Below are positions 22,639 to 35,700 of a stretch of DNA of 64,000 bases, piece after piece. Position 1 is the first letter of the stretch. Every line of letters begins with the position of its first letter. Origin of the DNA: Jackrogersella multiformis (taxonomy: Eukaryota; Ascomycota; Sordariomycetes; Xylariales; Hypoxylaceae). Position numbers and translations under genes: made by a program. Below the pieces are notes generated by a model, which worked only from the letters and a program-made list of their open reading frames with translations, had not been told where the DNA came from and did not search any database. The stretch covers positions 1,054,001-1,118,000 of the forward strand of contig CADCXD010000008.1 in NCBI GenBank assembly GCA_902806575.1, read 5' to 3'.

Positions 22639-24011
22639 GTTCATTCTCCCGGAGCAGAGCGGGTCCGAGGTGAGAACAAGTGGGTGAGGATAACAGCGAA
22701 ACAAAACCCCTTATAATAGATCGTTATAGCAGGTACCTAAGGGGACGCAGATCAGCGTGAAGTAGGTACATGTGCTCTTCATCGCAACGAAGAATATTTC
22801 CCGAGGCTAAGGGAGAATTGTTGATATCTCACATGGGTTTCTAACTGAATTTGGATTTCAATTTACAGTCATATTAATTCCTCGTAAAGAGGTTTTATTT
22901 TCCCAATAAAGTCATCATCAGTTGTTCGGCTTTAGGGCATGGTAGGGGTATTAATATCCAAATATCCAATAAGCACCTCTTACTGTCTGCTTTAGACAGG
23001 ATATCGTAGAGCGTAGACCTAGGTATTTAATTCACCCAAGGTCGCCAATAAAATTGACCCCCCAAGGCGCACCGTCCCGTTGGGAATTTTGCATACGGGT
23101 GGCCGGCCTCCAATGTAACATTTACATCGAATCTGCAGTAGACCACTGGGACGATAAAACTGTTATGGGCTTACCAATTACAGTAAAATCTACAATGACA
23201 AGGGTTGTGATAGATTCCTGCACCTTTCAGACCTGTATGTTAGTGTTTTATATCACCAACAATTCATATCTCCGAATGTGATATGCAGCTTGGGTTCACA
23301 TAGGATTCGATATGTCACGCCAACGATGGGCTGTACAAATATGTCAATATAAGCTAGGTACCTAGCTAACCGAGTAGCTAAGGTACACTAGCTCCATGAT
23401 ATCGCTCCTACGTCATGTTATTGTTGCGTACCGAACCCATCTGCAACGGTATTAAATGTTCTTGTAAAGCTCGAGTTTCTAATTAGTTAGGAAATACCCG
23501 GACACGGCCCCACCAACGCCGTATTCTAGACCCCCACCTTGATCCATCCTACCGGCTCCTCAGAGTACCTAGGTACCTAGGTAGGCAGGTAGGTACCGAG
23601 GTACGTTTATCGATAAAGTCAACTAAGGTCTTAGCTTGGTTTACATAAGCGCCAAGATTTCGCAGAAATAAGGTAAGCGATCTGCTCCGCACCAGAAAAA
23701 AACTCCCACCAGCAAAAATCAAGTTTAATTTTAGCCAATCAAGACTCGTCGTCATCAACCTACTGCAGCCCAAGAACGTTAATTGCCCCACTGCTTTAAC
23801 GCTCTAGTGCACTACTGCGGAGCGACCGACTTTTCTTACTTCTTACTCGAACTTTTTTTTTTTCCTTCCCTCACCAACCATCCTCACGATCCCACTGAGA
23901 CGACAATCAGCAACCTAAACCCACACGTCCCATTCAAATCACTGCTACCAAGAAACATCGTCGAAGTCTGCTTGGTTTCTACCTAGGTACCTACGTAATC
24001 AGCTGGGCACT
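22639..24011. other. Intergenic gap before RRP14
   Basis: No gene. It contains several CCTAGG-type elements (about 23019, 23354-23370, 23565-23605, 23982-23994), the last ending about 18 bp before the Rrp14 ATG and hence probably in its 5' UTR. Confidence 0.5.
23565..23605. repeat. CCTAGG-type repeat cluster
   Basis: Consecutive TACCTAGG and GGTAGG units make an imperfect inverted repeat of about 40 bp. It is one of the longest assemblies of the dispersed motif here. Confidence 0.7.
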
Positions 24012-25786
24012 ATGGAGGATTCTACGCTTAAGGTTGGTTTATCTCACGACCCAACTCGCATCATATATCATATGGCTTAGTTCGGTGTCGCATGTTCTTG
24101 AAGATGGGATAACCAACAGTTCGAAAACATAGGAGCGCCTCCTAAACTCACAGAAGTCATTCGATGGACTTCTCTCGCTGATACCCGCGAGAATGTATTA
24201 CGGAGAGGAGACAAATGTAAGTCATACCATACGCTACGTAGCATTTCGCCCAAGGGTCTCTCAGATTACTTATTCTCGCTCTCCTTCCATTATAGGACCA
24301 ATGGAAACGAAAGAAACAGACCAAAGCCGAGGCCGCCGATGCTAGACGAAACAAGCTCGACCCCGATAGCGCACTAAATCGAAGTGTCAAAGAGGTCATG
24401 GACGAACAAGCCCAGAAGAAGCGAAAGCGCGATCAGATGCAAGATGGCGATGGTGGGGATTGGTCCGATGTTGACGGAGTCGAGGCCGAGAAGCCCGGCG
24501 AGGGTTTAAAAAAGAAGGCAATGAAGGATCCTAAGAAACAAAAGAAATCAGATCAAGAGCCACCTGAGTTGAGCGAAATGGAACGACGAAAAGAGGAGAA
24601 GAAGGCTGCGCGAAAGGAGCGCAAGGCAGAGCGACAGCTACTAAGAGAAGAAGAGGCCGCTTTCCAAAGACAAACTATCAAGGGCGTCAACAAGATCAAG
24701 CTAGGACCTAGAGAAACGAAGCCAGACTCCGCGCCAAATGGCATCATCACACCTACCCATGTTAACAGCGAGACTGAGGACGCGATCGACCAAGAGAAGA
24801 AATCTGAGGAAGTTGAATCTTCAGATACGAATGATTTTGACGTCGCAGGCCTCGTTGATGGTGCCGAAGACCAAAACTCAGCCTCTGCTCCGTCGCCTCC
24901 ATCCGAACCCCAATCCCCTATCTTCGATACCAACGGCACGCCCGCCGATTCAACTGGCCAAGCTCCTAGCACCATAACATCTACATCATCCACAGCCCCA
25001 CCCGAAAAGCCGAAGCATATAAAAATCCCACCTGACACTGCCGCTCTCCGAGAACGCCTCGCCGCAAAAATACAGGCGCTTCGTGACGCACGAAAAGCTG
25101 ATGTCGATGGAAAGCCCGTACGTACCCGCCAGGAACTAATCGAAGCACGACGTCAGAAGCAGGCAGAACGAAAGGCGCATAAGAAGGAGTTGAGACAACA
25201 GGCCAAGGTTGAGGCAGACAAAAAGCGAGAGGAAGCCCTGGCATCTGCTCGAAACTCGCCGGGTAGTATTCTCAGCCCGGCTGTCGACCTGGATAATAAC
25301 TTCTCCTTCGGCCGCGTTGGCTTCGGTGATGGCTCTCAGCTATCTCACGATCTCTCGCATGTCCTGAATAGCAACAAGAAGAAGGGCCCATCGGACCCGA
25401 AGACGACTCTTCAAAAGCTAGAGAACCAGAAGAAGCGATTGCAAGAGATGGATGAAGAGAAGCGAAAGGATGTCGAAGACAAGGAGCTTTGGCTTACTGC
25501 GAGGAGACGCGCAGAAGGAGAAAAGATTAAGGACGATGAGAAATTGCTAAAGAAGGCCGTTAAGCGCAAGGAGAGTGCCAAGAAGAAGAGCGATAAGGAT
25601 TGGTCCGCTAGAAAGGAGGGTGTCGCCAAGTCCATGAAGGATCGACAAAAGAAACGAGAGGAGAACATCAAGAAACGACGAGATGATAAGCTCATAAGCA
25701 AGGCTGGCAAAAAGAAGGGCGTTAAGAAGACTAAGGGCCGAGCAGGGTTCGAAGGTTCTTTTATAGGTGGCGGTAAGAAGAAATGA
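24012..25786 (+). CDS. RRP14: Rrp14/SURF6-type ribosome biogenesis protein
   Basis: Three exons (24012-24032, 24133-24216, 24296-25786) encode 531 aa. The N-terminal Rrp14 block is rebuilt only after splicing: RLLNSQKSFDGLLSLIPARM then YYGEETN|DQWKRKKQTK. The SURF6 domain follows from about residue 240 (LRERLAAKIQALRDARKAD, then TRQELIEARRQKQAERKAHK) to the lysine-rich C-terminus ending GFEGSFIGGGKKK. Family knowledge: Rrp14/SURF6 is a nucleolar factor for early 60S and 40S subunit maturation. Charged coiled-coil composition throughout is normal for the family. Exon 1 is only seven codons, so a start at the internal Met at 24398 would miss the conserved head. Confidence 0.92.
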
Positions 25787-26885
25787 GCTACTGTTAGGTA
25801 GATTTCACGATCTGATGATCGAATGGAGTTGGTTATCTCCTTCTCCAAAAGCGACTCTAGGTCCTGTACATATGACGATTTTTCAGGTCAGGTATGTCGA
25901 ATAGCATTGGCGAATCTGAATGATACCAGTTTCTTCACCCCATGGGCCAACCTCCAACATTGTCATCCAGACCGGAAAATCTTATCTTGCGGCGAATACT
26001 AGCCTTTACAATCCCAAACCTATATACATCATCCTAAAGCCCCATACTTAACTTATGGAGTTCTTAAGTCTTGGCCACGGTGTTAGATTCCTCACACAAT
26101 TCCTATATCTATCATAATTTAGGGTCTGTGCTCTATGGATCACCTGTTTCCATAATCAGTTGTTCCTGTATATATGACTCAGAGCTCCTACTTAGACTTT
26201 TAATACACACTGTCACGTATAGATCTAGACACCCCAATAACTAAGCTCACTTACCTGTGATAATATCATACCTATTGAAGATCCAAACGTAGATGAACGA
26301 TTACCTACTAGGTATATGTATTGGTGGTTGGTAGATTCTAAGACTCGTGTAAACGATCGACTTACTTATTACCTACCTGGGTACCTAGGTTAGGAGGCAG
26401 AATGTCCCCCCTTGCGATGAATGGAACTTAAGTATTAAACCAACACAAACTAATATACTCTCTCGACGCCATAATCCGGTAACCTTAGCTGTTCCGTAGA
26501 TACCAACTCCCCTCATCGTCAACGCAGAAGTGTATGCTTCCGCCGAGCTAAGCACCACTCTTATATTCTCATACCTCCCTCTATCTTCAACCCGTTATCG
26601 TTATGTTCCGTATCACTTTGAGATAGTTGTTGTCGAGAATATGGAAAACGGGTAGTTTATTGGTTTGTTTAAAGAATCAAAGCGACGGAGTCTACACCTC
26701 ATCCAACGGCCTACTTTGGTATGAATTATCAGCTTACTGGACAAGGACTCACTCCTGGATCGTGAACACCCGGTGACTAGCCTAAGATAATTCTATATAT
26801 TCCCCGAAAGATCCGATATCCCTAGTGTAGCAATACACCGACTTAACTTGGTGCTTTATGACCCCTCTCTACAAAGATCACCAAA
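25787..26885. other. Intergenic gap
   Basis: Rrp14 3' flank. No gene is supported; it holds CCTAGG-type elements at about 26308 and 26372-26392. Confidence 0.5.
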
Positions 26886-27188
26886 ATGTCTCTTAGTAAC
26901 CTGCTTCGTGTACATGAGGATGACGCGAGTGAAATACTCGCAAGCCGAGCATTGTTGATTTACAATAGGGAAACACCCTCGATAGATGAAACGCTACCTA
27001 AGCAAGCTATTTGTCATTGGCAACGACGAGTATGGGGCAACAGTTCCAAGGTTGGCAAGGAACTGATATCCTGGCTTAAGGAAAAGAAGGTCGATTCCAA
27101 CAGTTACCTATCTAAATTCGATCTTTCTAATATATCACAATATTATACGCAGAACTGTCGATTCAAGTTCAACGTGCAGGAATCCTAA
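26886..27188 (+). CDS. Hypothetical 100-aa protein
   Basis: A single open frame of 100 codons starts at an ATG in fair context (ACCAAAATG). Composition is ordinary: charged helices, a central CHWQRRVWG and a Tyr/Asn-rich end (SQYYTQNCRFKFN). There is no signal peptide, repeat or recognised family. Codon use looks protein-like and there is no competing frame. It could be a real small gene, a lineage-specific protein or a fragment of a lost larger gene. I am unsure that it is expressed. Confidence 0.35.
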   Translation: MSLSNLLRVHEDDASEILASRALLIYNRETPSIDETLPKQAICHWQRRVWGNSSKVGKELISWLKEKKVDSNSYLSKFDLSNISQYYTQNCRFKFNVQES

Positions 27189-28727
27189 GATAAATACTAT
27201 GGAAGATCAATTGGAATGCATCATAATAAACTTGATTCATAGACCGAGGTTCGTTACCGAAAGTATATGACTTATTTAAAGTAAGGTCCTACCTAGGTAC
27301 TCGTCGGGATTTTGAACATCCCAACAAATAGGTTAACTAGGACATTTCCATAGTATGACATGAGCTTCATATACACCTTTATGCATTGCTCCAATAATAT
27401 CTATAGAGAAAGGGGTTGCGAGACTTCGTTTTGCTACACGTAGATATCAGACGTGTCAGTGATACCAACACAGGTCTAGGCAGTTCGTATTATCCGCTCT
27501 TTATGAGCTGCCTCTGGAGCTATTGATCGTATGACAATTCATAATTGCATTCTCCTTGAAGGAGATCATGAGCCCCTAATCACCGAACCTACCTAGGTAC
27601 CTATCATTTTCCCACTATTAATGTTCGGACTTGGAAATGCTTGTGCGTGCTATCTAACTAGACACTAGCACTGCCGTCACATCCCTTGCAACGTCCTCTC
27701 AGTCGGCGACAATGAAATTGTCGGCATGCCTCCTATTCGTCGATCTCGGGAACTTATGCAACGTCAGGGGCCGTTGAAATCATATAAAATAGAAACACTA
27801 GGAAAATAATATGCGGAATTCTTACCTGACGATGCAGATTCTTTTCTGGACCGGCTTGTTACATATTGAACTAACCTAGGTAGGAATGTAATAATTGTAT
27901 ACCCGCGGCGCGATCTAGTTGCATCCGGCTGTCAGATAGCAGGCACAGTCCCTGTCGAGGTCACGCATAGTCATGCATGTTAGTCTTCCGTGGGCTTGCG
28001 TACCAAACCACCGGTTCTCTGTCTTACACTAGCACCAACTTACTAGGATTCAATCTATCTAAACCGCAGAGTTTTCGTCTTGCCCAGACTCTATTACGCT
28101 TGACTGGAAGCCCATCCTGCCCATCCAGGGAAGGTCTCCCGATTCGTATGATACCTTGCTGGTCGTAATTACTATGTATACCTAGGTATTACCTGTAACT
28201 TTCCTATCCCTATTCCTGGGATAACGGGGAAGACTTCCGCGAGCCCCGGGTAGCACTGCCGTTAAGCTCGGTGTATACTCACATCGATATGATGACATTG
28301 ACGGATCTATTTAACTACGATTTTTCCGAAACTAGGTATGATTAATACTTCCTGTAGCACTAATCGGATGCACGAAATTCTGACGCAAGGAGTTGCGCGT
28401 AAGGATTCCTTAAAGGAGGCCGTTAGACGTTTTTATCAGTCACTTCCCAGGAGGATCCATGAGAAGATTTTGTCGAATTCACTCAAATGCTAACAGCTCT
28501 TCGCCCTAATGCCGTTTCCCCGTCGTGATACTGTTATTCCTCCTGTTTCGCGGGGAGGAACTTATAGAGACGAGAAGCTGCAGGATCAAATTCTGTTCAA
28601 GTGTACTAGGTAGCTATTCTCATTTCCAATATTCGCTATCGGGCTCACGCATCGACTCACAACTCGGCACCTTTCAACTAGCACTCTGTGAAGTCAAAAA
28701 CCCGATCTCATCCTGATATTGAATGTT
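27189..28727. other. Intergenic gap
   Basis: No supported gene. CCTAGG-type elements occur near 27290, 27589, 27872 and 28178. Frames at 27977-28168 and 28525-28716 are short and lack signatures. Confidence 0.45.
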
Positions 28728-30074
28728 ATGGATGAGGTTAGTCATCCTCTGCTAAGAGGAGCTGGACTAGCCATATTTATTACATCAACTATATTTACCG
28801 TAATATCGACCGCGGTTGTATGTCTCAGAGTCTACGTTCGATGGATCGAAAAGTCGATATGGTGGGACGATGGAATGATGTTTGTCGCACTGGTCAGTAT
28901 TATCGTAGAAAGAAAGAACCGTCTTCTAGTTCGGCCTATCTGACACAGAAGTAATAGATCCTGTACATCGTCGATATCAGCCTCGGTTGCAGAAGTGCAT
29001 ATTTCGGCCTCGGTACTCGAAATGCCAATCTTAACGAGTCTCAACAAAGGGATGCTAAGAAGTATCTGACCATATGGCTACCAATATACTCGGCCTGTCT
29101 CGTCATGATCAAAGGATCTATCTGCACGACGATGCTGCGACTAACGAGGACGATGAAATACACCCGGTTTTCCGTCTACGTCGTACTGGGATTGAGTATA
29201 TCGTCATTCTTGATTTCTTTCCTAGGCTCTGTGGCCTTCTGTCGACCATTCTCGGCCAACTGGGACACCAAGTTATTCGAGGCCAGCAATGTAAAATGTG
29301 CGAATCTATCTGCTGTTCTTGGCATTTCCTATGCTTTCACGACTATAACAAATTTTACTGATATAGCATGCGCTATATTACCTGCGGTCATATTATGGAA
29401 GACTCAGCTAAAGTTAAGAGTGAAGATTTCGGTTGGTTTGCTGCTGTCCTTTGGTTCCTTGTAAGTTGAACTCCATGCACCGAGATGCCACCCTTACACC
29501 CATCTTTGTGTCTCCCCTGACAGCAGACGATTGACAGGGCTTCCGTTTGTACGATCATCCGTACGCCTTATATTAAACACTATGAAGATGAAGACCTTGT
29601 TTGTAAGTTAAATCCGTATCACTGCATTCAACCCTCGCGGTTCTGATGTCATAATTCATAGATTGGATCGCGCGTATCGTCCTGTGGTCCAACATCGAGA
29701 ACGCCGTTGGGCTGATCGCAGGCTCAGTCCCAGTGATTCAAAGGCTGATCGTGGGTCACTTTAAGAGACAGAACTCGTCTGGATCACCCAACGCCGTAGG
29801 TTTGGTGACATTCGGTAGCGCCCCTATCAAGTCCCGTAACCGAAGAGTCTTTAGCAATCCGACCGACGTCGGCTTCAGCGTCGCGACTGTGGAAACGAAC
29901 AATCATCCTCATGACTGGGAACGTCTCGAGGACGACTCAAGTTCGCAGGGTATCCGTGCCGACTACAGTTACGAAGTTGAGCTATCACAAGCGTCGCTAT
30001 CTCCTGCATTGGAAAGGGGGCGACAACAGGGTAGACTAGCCTGCGGAAAGACGGACACTGTGAAGCTAGTGTAG
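28728..30074 (+). CDS. Pth11-like seven-transmembrane protein (fungal rhodopsin domain)
   Basis: Four exons (28728-28892, 28958-29460, 29538-29602, 29662-30074) encode 381 aa. The fungal rhodopsin-type domain (PF20684-like) is recognisable: first TM segment near residues 13-35, WWDDGMM after TM1, YFGLGTRNANL, a long TM-rich stretch, and SNIENAVGLIAGSVPVIQRL near the end of the domain. The remainder is a cytosolic Ser/Asp-rich tail. Related Pth11-type proteins are surface receptors or integral membrane proteins often expanded in plant-associated fungi; ligands are mostly unknown. It ends 177 bp from the convergent lectin-like gene. The ATG at 28728 is the first in-frame Met. Confidence 0.85.
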
Positions 30075-30251
30075 TCAAACATGCTTACCTAGGTACGTAC
30101 AAACTAAAAAAGATAATTCTACTGGATTTTTCCGTCTTGGTCGGCTTAAAGAGGCCATAAATTGGAACCTAGTCATCGCTAGCCTATGGTATGATTTAAC
30201 CTTATTAACATATATGTACCTATTCAATGCACCAAATGCCCCTTACATCTT

Positions 30252-31814
30252 TTATACAGTAGTAGTAACGATCCCAACCTTAGTATAATTTGAATATGTT
30301 GATGTGTCATCGGGGTCACCCTGCCATTCGTACTCGACGATATCTACGCCGCTTCCGGTCCCGTTAACCAAGCAGTATATCCTCCGGGCACGGTTTGCAG
30401 TCATTGTCCCACGGCCTTTGCAGTCTGACAGAGACTCGACCTGATCGCTAACCGCGGTCCAAGTACTTCCCTGATAATAGGTCAGCTGGACTCCGTCGTC
30501 TGAGGCGGGATCCATGGTGAGGACCTGGAACCCTAGCGGCTGGGTCCAGTTTGTGCTGGTTTCGTTGTACCCCGTCGAGAAGGCGGCAATTGTTGTCTTG
30601 GGTCCTATATCTCGTCCCAGGTAGTGCCCTATATACCGACTGTCGCCGTTTACGATCTGGGATAGGGCACTGGTAGTCGAGCGGTAGAAGATATTCATGC
30701 TCCTGTGACCGTTAACCGTAGCGGCAGCTGCGTGCGCCTGCGCTAACGAGCTGTTCTCGGACGGCGATGCGATGTCGACCTTGATGACACTAGTGTCACT
30801 AACCCAGCCGGAGCTGGCGTTCTGGTAGCTGGCCTCTCTCAATCCGGTTGCTGTCTGCCAGTAGAGATAGGTATATTGATTGCATAGGGGGCATTGCTTT
30901 CCGTATGAGACGAGTGAAGACCCAGCTGTGGAAATATAGCTGTTTCCGGCTGCCGAGTCTACCCAGTTTGCTGCTGGAATAGTGGATTGCGTCGAAACGC
31001 CCTTCGCGTTGTTGTAAGTCAAAGCCTTGATCGTGGCGAGACCGCCGCTATCTGGAAGCTGCCAGTACACATGAATGTCGCGGGACTAGAAATATCAGCG
31101 CCTCGGTTCCCCTAATATCTTTACTACGGGGTGATTCCTTACCGAGGTATTAGTTGCGAACAGATCAAGTGCCAATGCTGTTCCTTTCCTCACGCTGTCT
31201 AACCCTAGGTTGTTTGTCTTGCCGTCTACTATTGGCGAGACCACCCAGCTTTTATGTGACGAGTTCCACGCCGACAGGTAGATTGCCTTGCTATTCAATT
31301 GGTATGCTACCAAGTAGTTCTCGTTTCCGAACTCGTCTGTGAAGTTGGCCGTCGCGAGATTAGTGTTCGCGAAAAGAGCAGTGTCATCGTCGCTTGTCGA
31401 TCCCTCCGCGTTATCACTGCTCGAGCCGGAACTAGCACTAGAACTAGAATCGCTCTTCCTACTCGTAACCACACCTGCAGTGACACCCACTACGACTCCT
31501 ATAATAACCACCACAGCTCCGATGACTACGGCCCAAAATATCTTCGGTTTTATTCCACATATCTTACGTTCTGGGGTGCCCAGCGCTTCTTTTGTCTCAT
31601 GCGCCTGAACCGCTTCTGGAAGTGTAGGATCTATAGCCGCTTTGGGAGCATAGCTGCCAACGACTTCGGGGTAATCGAGATGTTCGGTCGCATTGTGGTT
31701 GACCTCCGGCAACTGCGCGGCGTGGGTGGTCTCGGCATACTGATTATTTCGGGTCGCCGCATTAGTGTCCACCTCTAACGTGCTATATTCGTACCTATCC
31801 GTCGAGGAATTCAT
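30252..31814 (-). CDS. Membrane-anchored fucose-lectin-like beta-propeller protein
   Basis: Two exons on the minus strand (31143-31814, 30252-31085) encode 501 aa. A short cytosolic head (MNSSTDRYEYSTLEVD) and an 80-residue variable region lead to one transmembrane helix near residues 92-117 (a type II anchor), a Ser-rich linker (120-150) and a C-terminal domain of about 350 residues. That domain has repeating blades with motifs such as YLSAWNSS, HVYWQLPD, YLYWQTATGLREASY, NIFYRSTTSALSQI and QLTYYQGSTWT, as in fungal fucose-specific lectins (AAL/AFL type) that form six-blade propellers. The membrane tether is common in fungal relatives. Probable role: sugar-binding surface protein. An upstream in-frame Met at 31994 is judged too far 5'. 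Confidence 0.82.
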
Positions 31815-32463
31815 AGTCGCAAACACAGACGAGCAGTCGCGTCTGTCGCAACCAGAAAAAGAACATAGGGAACTAGACTGTATGAAATCGAGATGAAGAC
31901 CAACCAAGAGGGAAAAAGAAGAGGAGAAAAGCAGATCCCTGGTGAAACCGTTGAATAGCGAAAGTGGCCTGTCAGCCCTGTCTCGGTCTTTCAACGAATC
32001 GAAATCTAGATCGACTATGGATTGGCCTATTTTAATACTGAATTAGGCAACAATCCCATTAGCGGCATGTCAGCTCCTGGGCTGAACTGGGATTACAGTC
32101 GGCGCCAAGGGGTTTTCTATTATGCTGTACTACCTTCGTAGTCGATATAATATGTAATAAGTTATGAAAGATTTCCATGGCCAGTTCTACCAGCTTTTGG
32201 CATGTAATCTGATTTTCAGATTTAGTCCTCCAAGTCGAAAACTTACCTAATAATACAGCGATGAAGCTATTTTGACGCTTCATATGAAAGACCAAGATAT
32301 GTGCGACCAGTCTCAAGTATGCTAGGTCCTCGGCCATTTGTCTCGAATTCTACGAAGGAATTAGCAAGCTAGGTACCTACCGGTAGGTACCTAGGTAAGC
32401 AAGCAGCCGTAAATGCAGTTTCACACATCCTGTCACAATGGCAGACCTCCTTATACGTACCTC
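31815..32463. other. Intergenic flank left of the LTR element
   Basis: Promoter side of the lectin-like gene and native flank of the retrotransposon. A minus-strand frame of 92 codons at 32059-32337 has no family signature. A 26-bp perfect palindrome lies at 32369-32394. Confidence 0.5.
32369..32394. repeat. 26-bp perfect palindrome of the CCTAGG family
   Basis: The two arms CTAGGTACCTACC and GGTAGGTACCTAG are exact reverse complements with no spacer. It is the longest perfect member of the dispersed motif found and lies about 70 bp left of the retrotransposon target site. Confidence 0.75.
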
Positions 32464-32468
32464 GCTAC
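32464..32468. repeat. Target-site duplication, left copy
   Basis: GCTAC directly precedes the 5' LTR and is repeated exactly at 39311-39315 after the 3' LTR. Confidence 0.9.
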
Positions 32469-32781
32469 TGTGACAAGGGCAATAGGGCTTGGAACTGTAG
32501 TTTAATTTTGAATTATAATTCTTTATAATCTTAAGGTCCTTGCCTTTTATCTCTTCTTGTAAAGCGAAGCGTAATAATTTATATATATATAATTTAAATA
32601 TTTTCTTAAGCATTATTAACGCCTTTTTAATCTTGTTAATTTAGTTTTATATATATTGATTAAATTTTTTAATTAACTTTATTTAATAATTTTATTTTAT
32701 AAATTTTAATATATTTTACATTTATTAATATATATATATATATTAATTATATTTTATTTCGTAAAATTTATTTATATAATA
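32469..32781 (+). repeat. 5' LTR
   Basis: It aligns base for base, with no gap, to 38998-39310 (constant offset 6,529). Hand comparison finds about 75 transitions and one transversion. The first half retains many G and C; the second half is nearly all A and T. Confidence 0.92.
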
Positions 32782-35700
32782 TTAGCTTTTTTTTTTTAAT
32801 ATTTAATTTTAAATATTTTAAAAAATTATAAGATTATAAAGTTTATCGATATATTATTTATAAAATAATTTAATTATTACCTTTATTTTATTATTAAATA
32901 TATATTTATAAGGTTTTTAAGTTTAATATCTTTTAGTTAATTAACTTTTTTATTTTATAAAATATTTTATTTTATTTTAATTTTTAATAAAGTTTATAAC
33001 TCGTTTCACTTAATAATTTTTAAATTTTATTAAGGTTACTTTACGTAAAACTTAATTAAAGTTAAAAAGTTCTTAATTATTAATGCGGTAAGGTTTAATA
33101 AATAAAATATAAAACGAATTATATATTTTTTAACTTTTAAGTAAAATAAATTTTATCGTTATAAGAAAAATTATTTATTAAATTTTAAAAAGTTTTAAAA
33201 ATTTTTTATCTAATTTTTTAATAAAACGTTTAATTTTAATATTTTTTATATTAAACATTATAAATTATTTCTTTTAAAAGGTTAATATATCTTTTTATTA
33301 TTTATTTATTTATTTTTTTATTCGTTAACGGCTTTATTTTAAATATTTTTATACTTTTTAATATATTTATATTATTTAATATATATATAATTTACTTCTT
33401 AAATTACGTAAAATACCCGTAAGGAAGTTATAAGCGGTTAAATAATAATTATAATTAATATAAAAAGGTATAAATTATATTAATAATAAGGTAATATTAT
33501 TATAAATAAATTTAATTATTACGAAGAAATTTTCTTAATTATTTATTTTATAATTAATAAAGGCCTTAAAATAAACTTTTAAGATTTAATTAAAGCGTTT
33601 TATTTAATTATCGATTTATAAATAAAACGTAATATTTATATAAGATTTAATTTTTATTAATTTAAAAAAATCTTTTTAAATATAAGAAATAAACTTAAAA
33701 TCTTTATTAAAAATAATATTTAATAATACGTTATATAATTTTCAGTATTATTTAGTAAAGATTTTAATTAAATTATCGGAATTTTTTTTTTTACTTTAAA
33801 AGAAATAAAATAAGTTATTTTTAAAAATAGATTTATTATTACTTAAATAAAGTTATAACTATTTAATAAAAAAAAGTTTATAATAAAGTTTATTATTATT
33901 ATTAATTAAGATTTATAATATAATTTTATCGGTTAAAAACATTCGTATAAGGCGTGATAAAAATTTTTATTTTATTAATATTTTAAATAGCTTTATATAT
34001 AATCTTAAACGATATTTTTAATATTTAATTATTAAAAGTTTTAAGTAATTAATTTTAAGGTTTTATTTATTTCTATATATCCGATAATAAAGATATTATA
34101 TTTAAAAAAAATATTTTCTTTTTAAAGTTTTATAAATATTTAAAACTTACTTTTTCGATATAAAAGATTATTTTAAAAAATAACGTTTTTAAAAAGGTTT
34201 ATAATTTACATAATATATTTTAAATTATTAATAATTATTTTCTTTAATCTTTTTATAAAATTAAAAACTTAATTAAAAATAATAAAGTTATATAATTTTT
34301 TTAATATAATAAAAATAATTATTAAAAAGATAAATAAAATTCCTTAAAAATGTAAAAAATATTTATCTTATAAAATTAATTTTATAAATTAATCTTTAAC
34401 TTTTTTTTTTAAGTCGATATTATAATAATTTAAAGAAAATATTAGTTTTATTATTTTATTTTTTTAATCGATAATTAATAATAAATTAGTATAATAATAA
34501 TTTTTATATTTATCGGATTTAATATTAATTTAAAATTTTAATCGTTATAAAATAAGTTAAATTTTAATAATTAAAATAAACTTTAATTTATTATTTAATA
34601 TCTTTTAAATATTAATATTATCTTTTAAAAAAGTTTATTATAATTAATAATTTTTTATTATAAATTTTATAGTTTATTTTTATTAGCGTAAGTTTATAAG
34701 AATAATAAGTTATTAATTTAAGCTTACCTTATTTATTTTTTTAAAAAAAAACGACGTTAATAATATAATTCGATATATTAGTTTTAATATAAGTTTATTT
34801 TAAAGGATTAAAATATGTTATAATAAAAGCTTAAGTAAACCGGAATTTAAATTCTTTAAAAGATTTATTTATTTTTTCGGTTTACCTTTAATCTTTTTTA
34901 TTCTTTTTTATTTACGTTAATAATCGGTTTTATTATTTTTAAGAATTTTTTTATAAATTATCGATAAAAATTTACGAAGTTAATAAATTATTAAAATTCC
35001 TTAAAGGATTTAAATATTTTTTAATTATTAATATAATCAATTTTATTTTAAGTTATTAAAATGTCGTTTATTTCGATAATATATTTTAAAAAGTTTACTT
35101 TTTATACTTTTTAAAAATACTTTTATAAGTTAATCGTTAAGTAATATTTTATAAGTTTTTTTAAAACTTTTTTAATAATTTTATCGTATTTTTTTATTAT
35201 ATTTATATAAATAAAAAGATTATTTAAGTATATTAAAAAACTTAAATTAATAAAATTTTAAAAAATATTATTTATTATTAATTAAAAGGTTATAAAAACG
35301 TTAATTAATCCGAATAATATTATTAAGTATTTAAAAAGGTTATATTTATAATAAAATGTTACTTTTTATTCGGTTTTTTCCTTAATTTTAACTAAGTAAA
35401 ATCTTAATTTAAAATCGATTTTTATAAATTATTTTACGGTTTTAAAGTAAGTTTATAATTTAAATATTAAAAGTATAAAATAATAAATAAAAATAATAAT
35501 ATTATTTAAGTTTTAATAATTAATTATTAATTTAAAAAAGTTTTAAAAATCGGGTTTATTAATAAATATTATAAGTGTTATATAAAATAAAATAATTTTA
35601 TTTAATTATAATTTAAATATATTAAATTCCTTTTTATTTATAACGTAAAAAGATCTTTAAAAAAATATTTTTCCTTTTTAAAGATTAATAAAATAATCTT

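Noticed and set aside
32059..32337. 92-codon minus frame left of the retrotransposon
   Set aside because: No family signature, no leader and no supporting neighbour; an intron-like GTAAGT..CAG within it would be only 38 bp.
35050..35300. Possible reverse-transcriptase relic in the element interior
   Set aside because: A tentative frame shows loosely spaced RT-like residues, but catalytic Asp codons cannot be recovered by transitions alone at the aligned positions, so I do not claim it.
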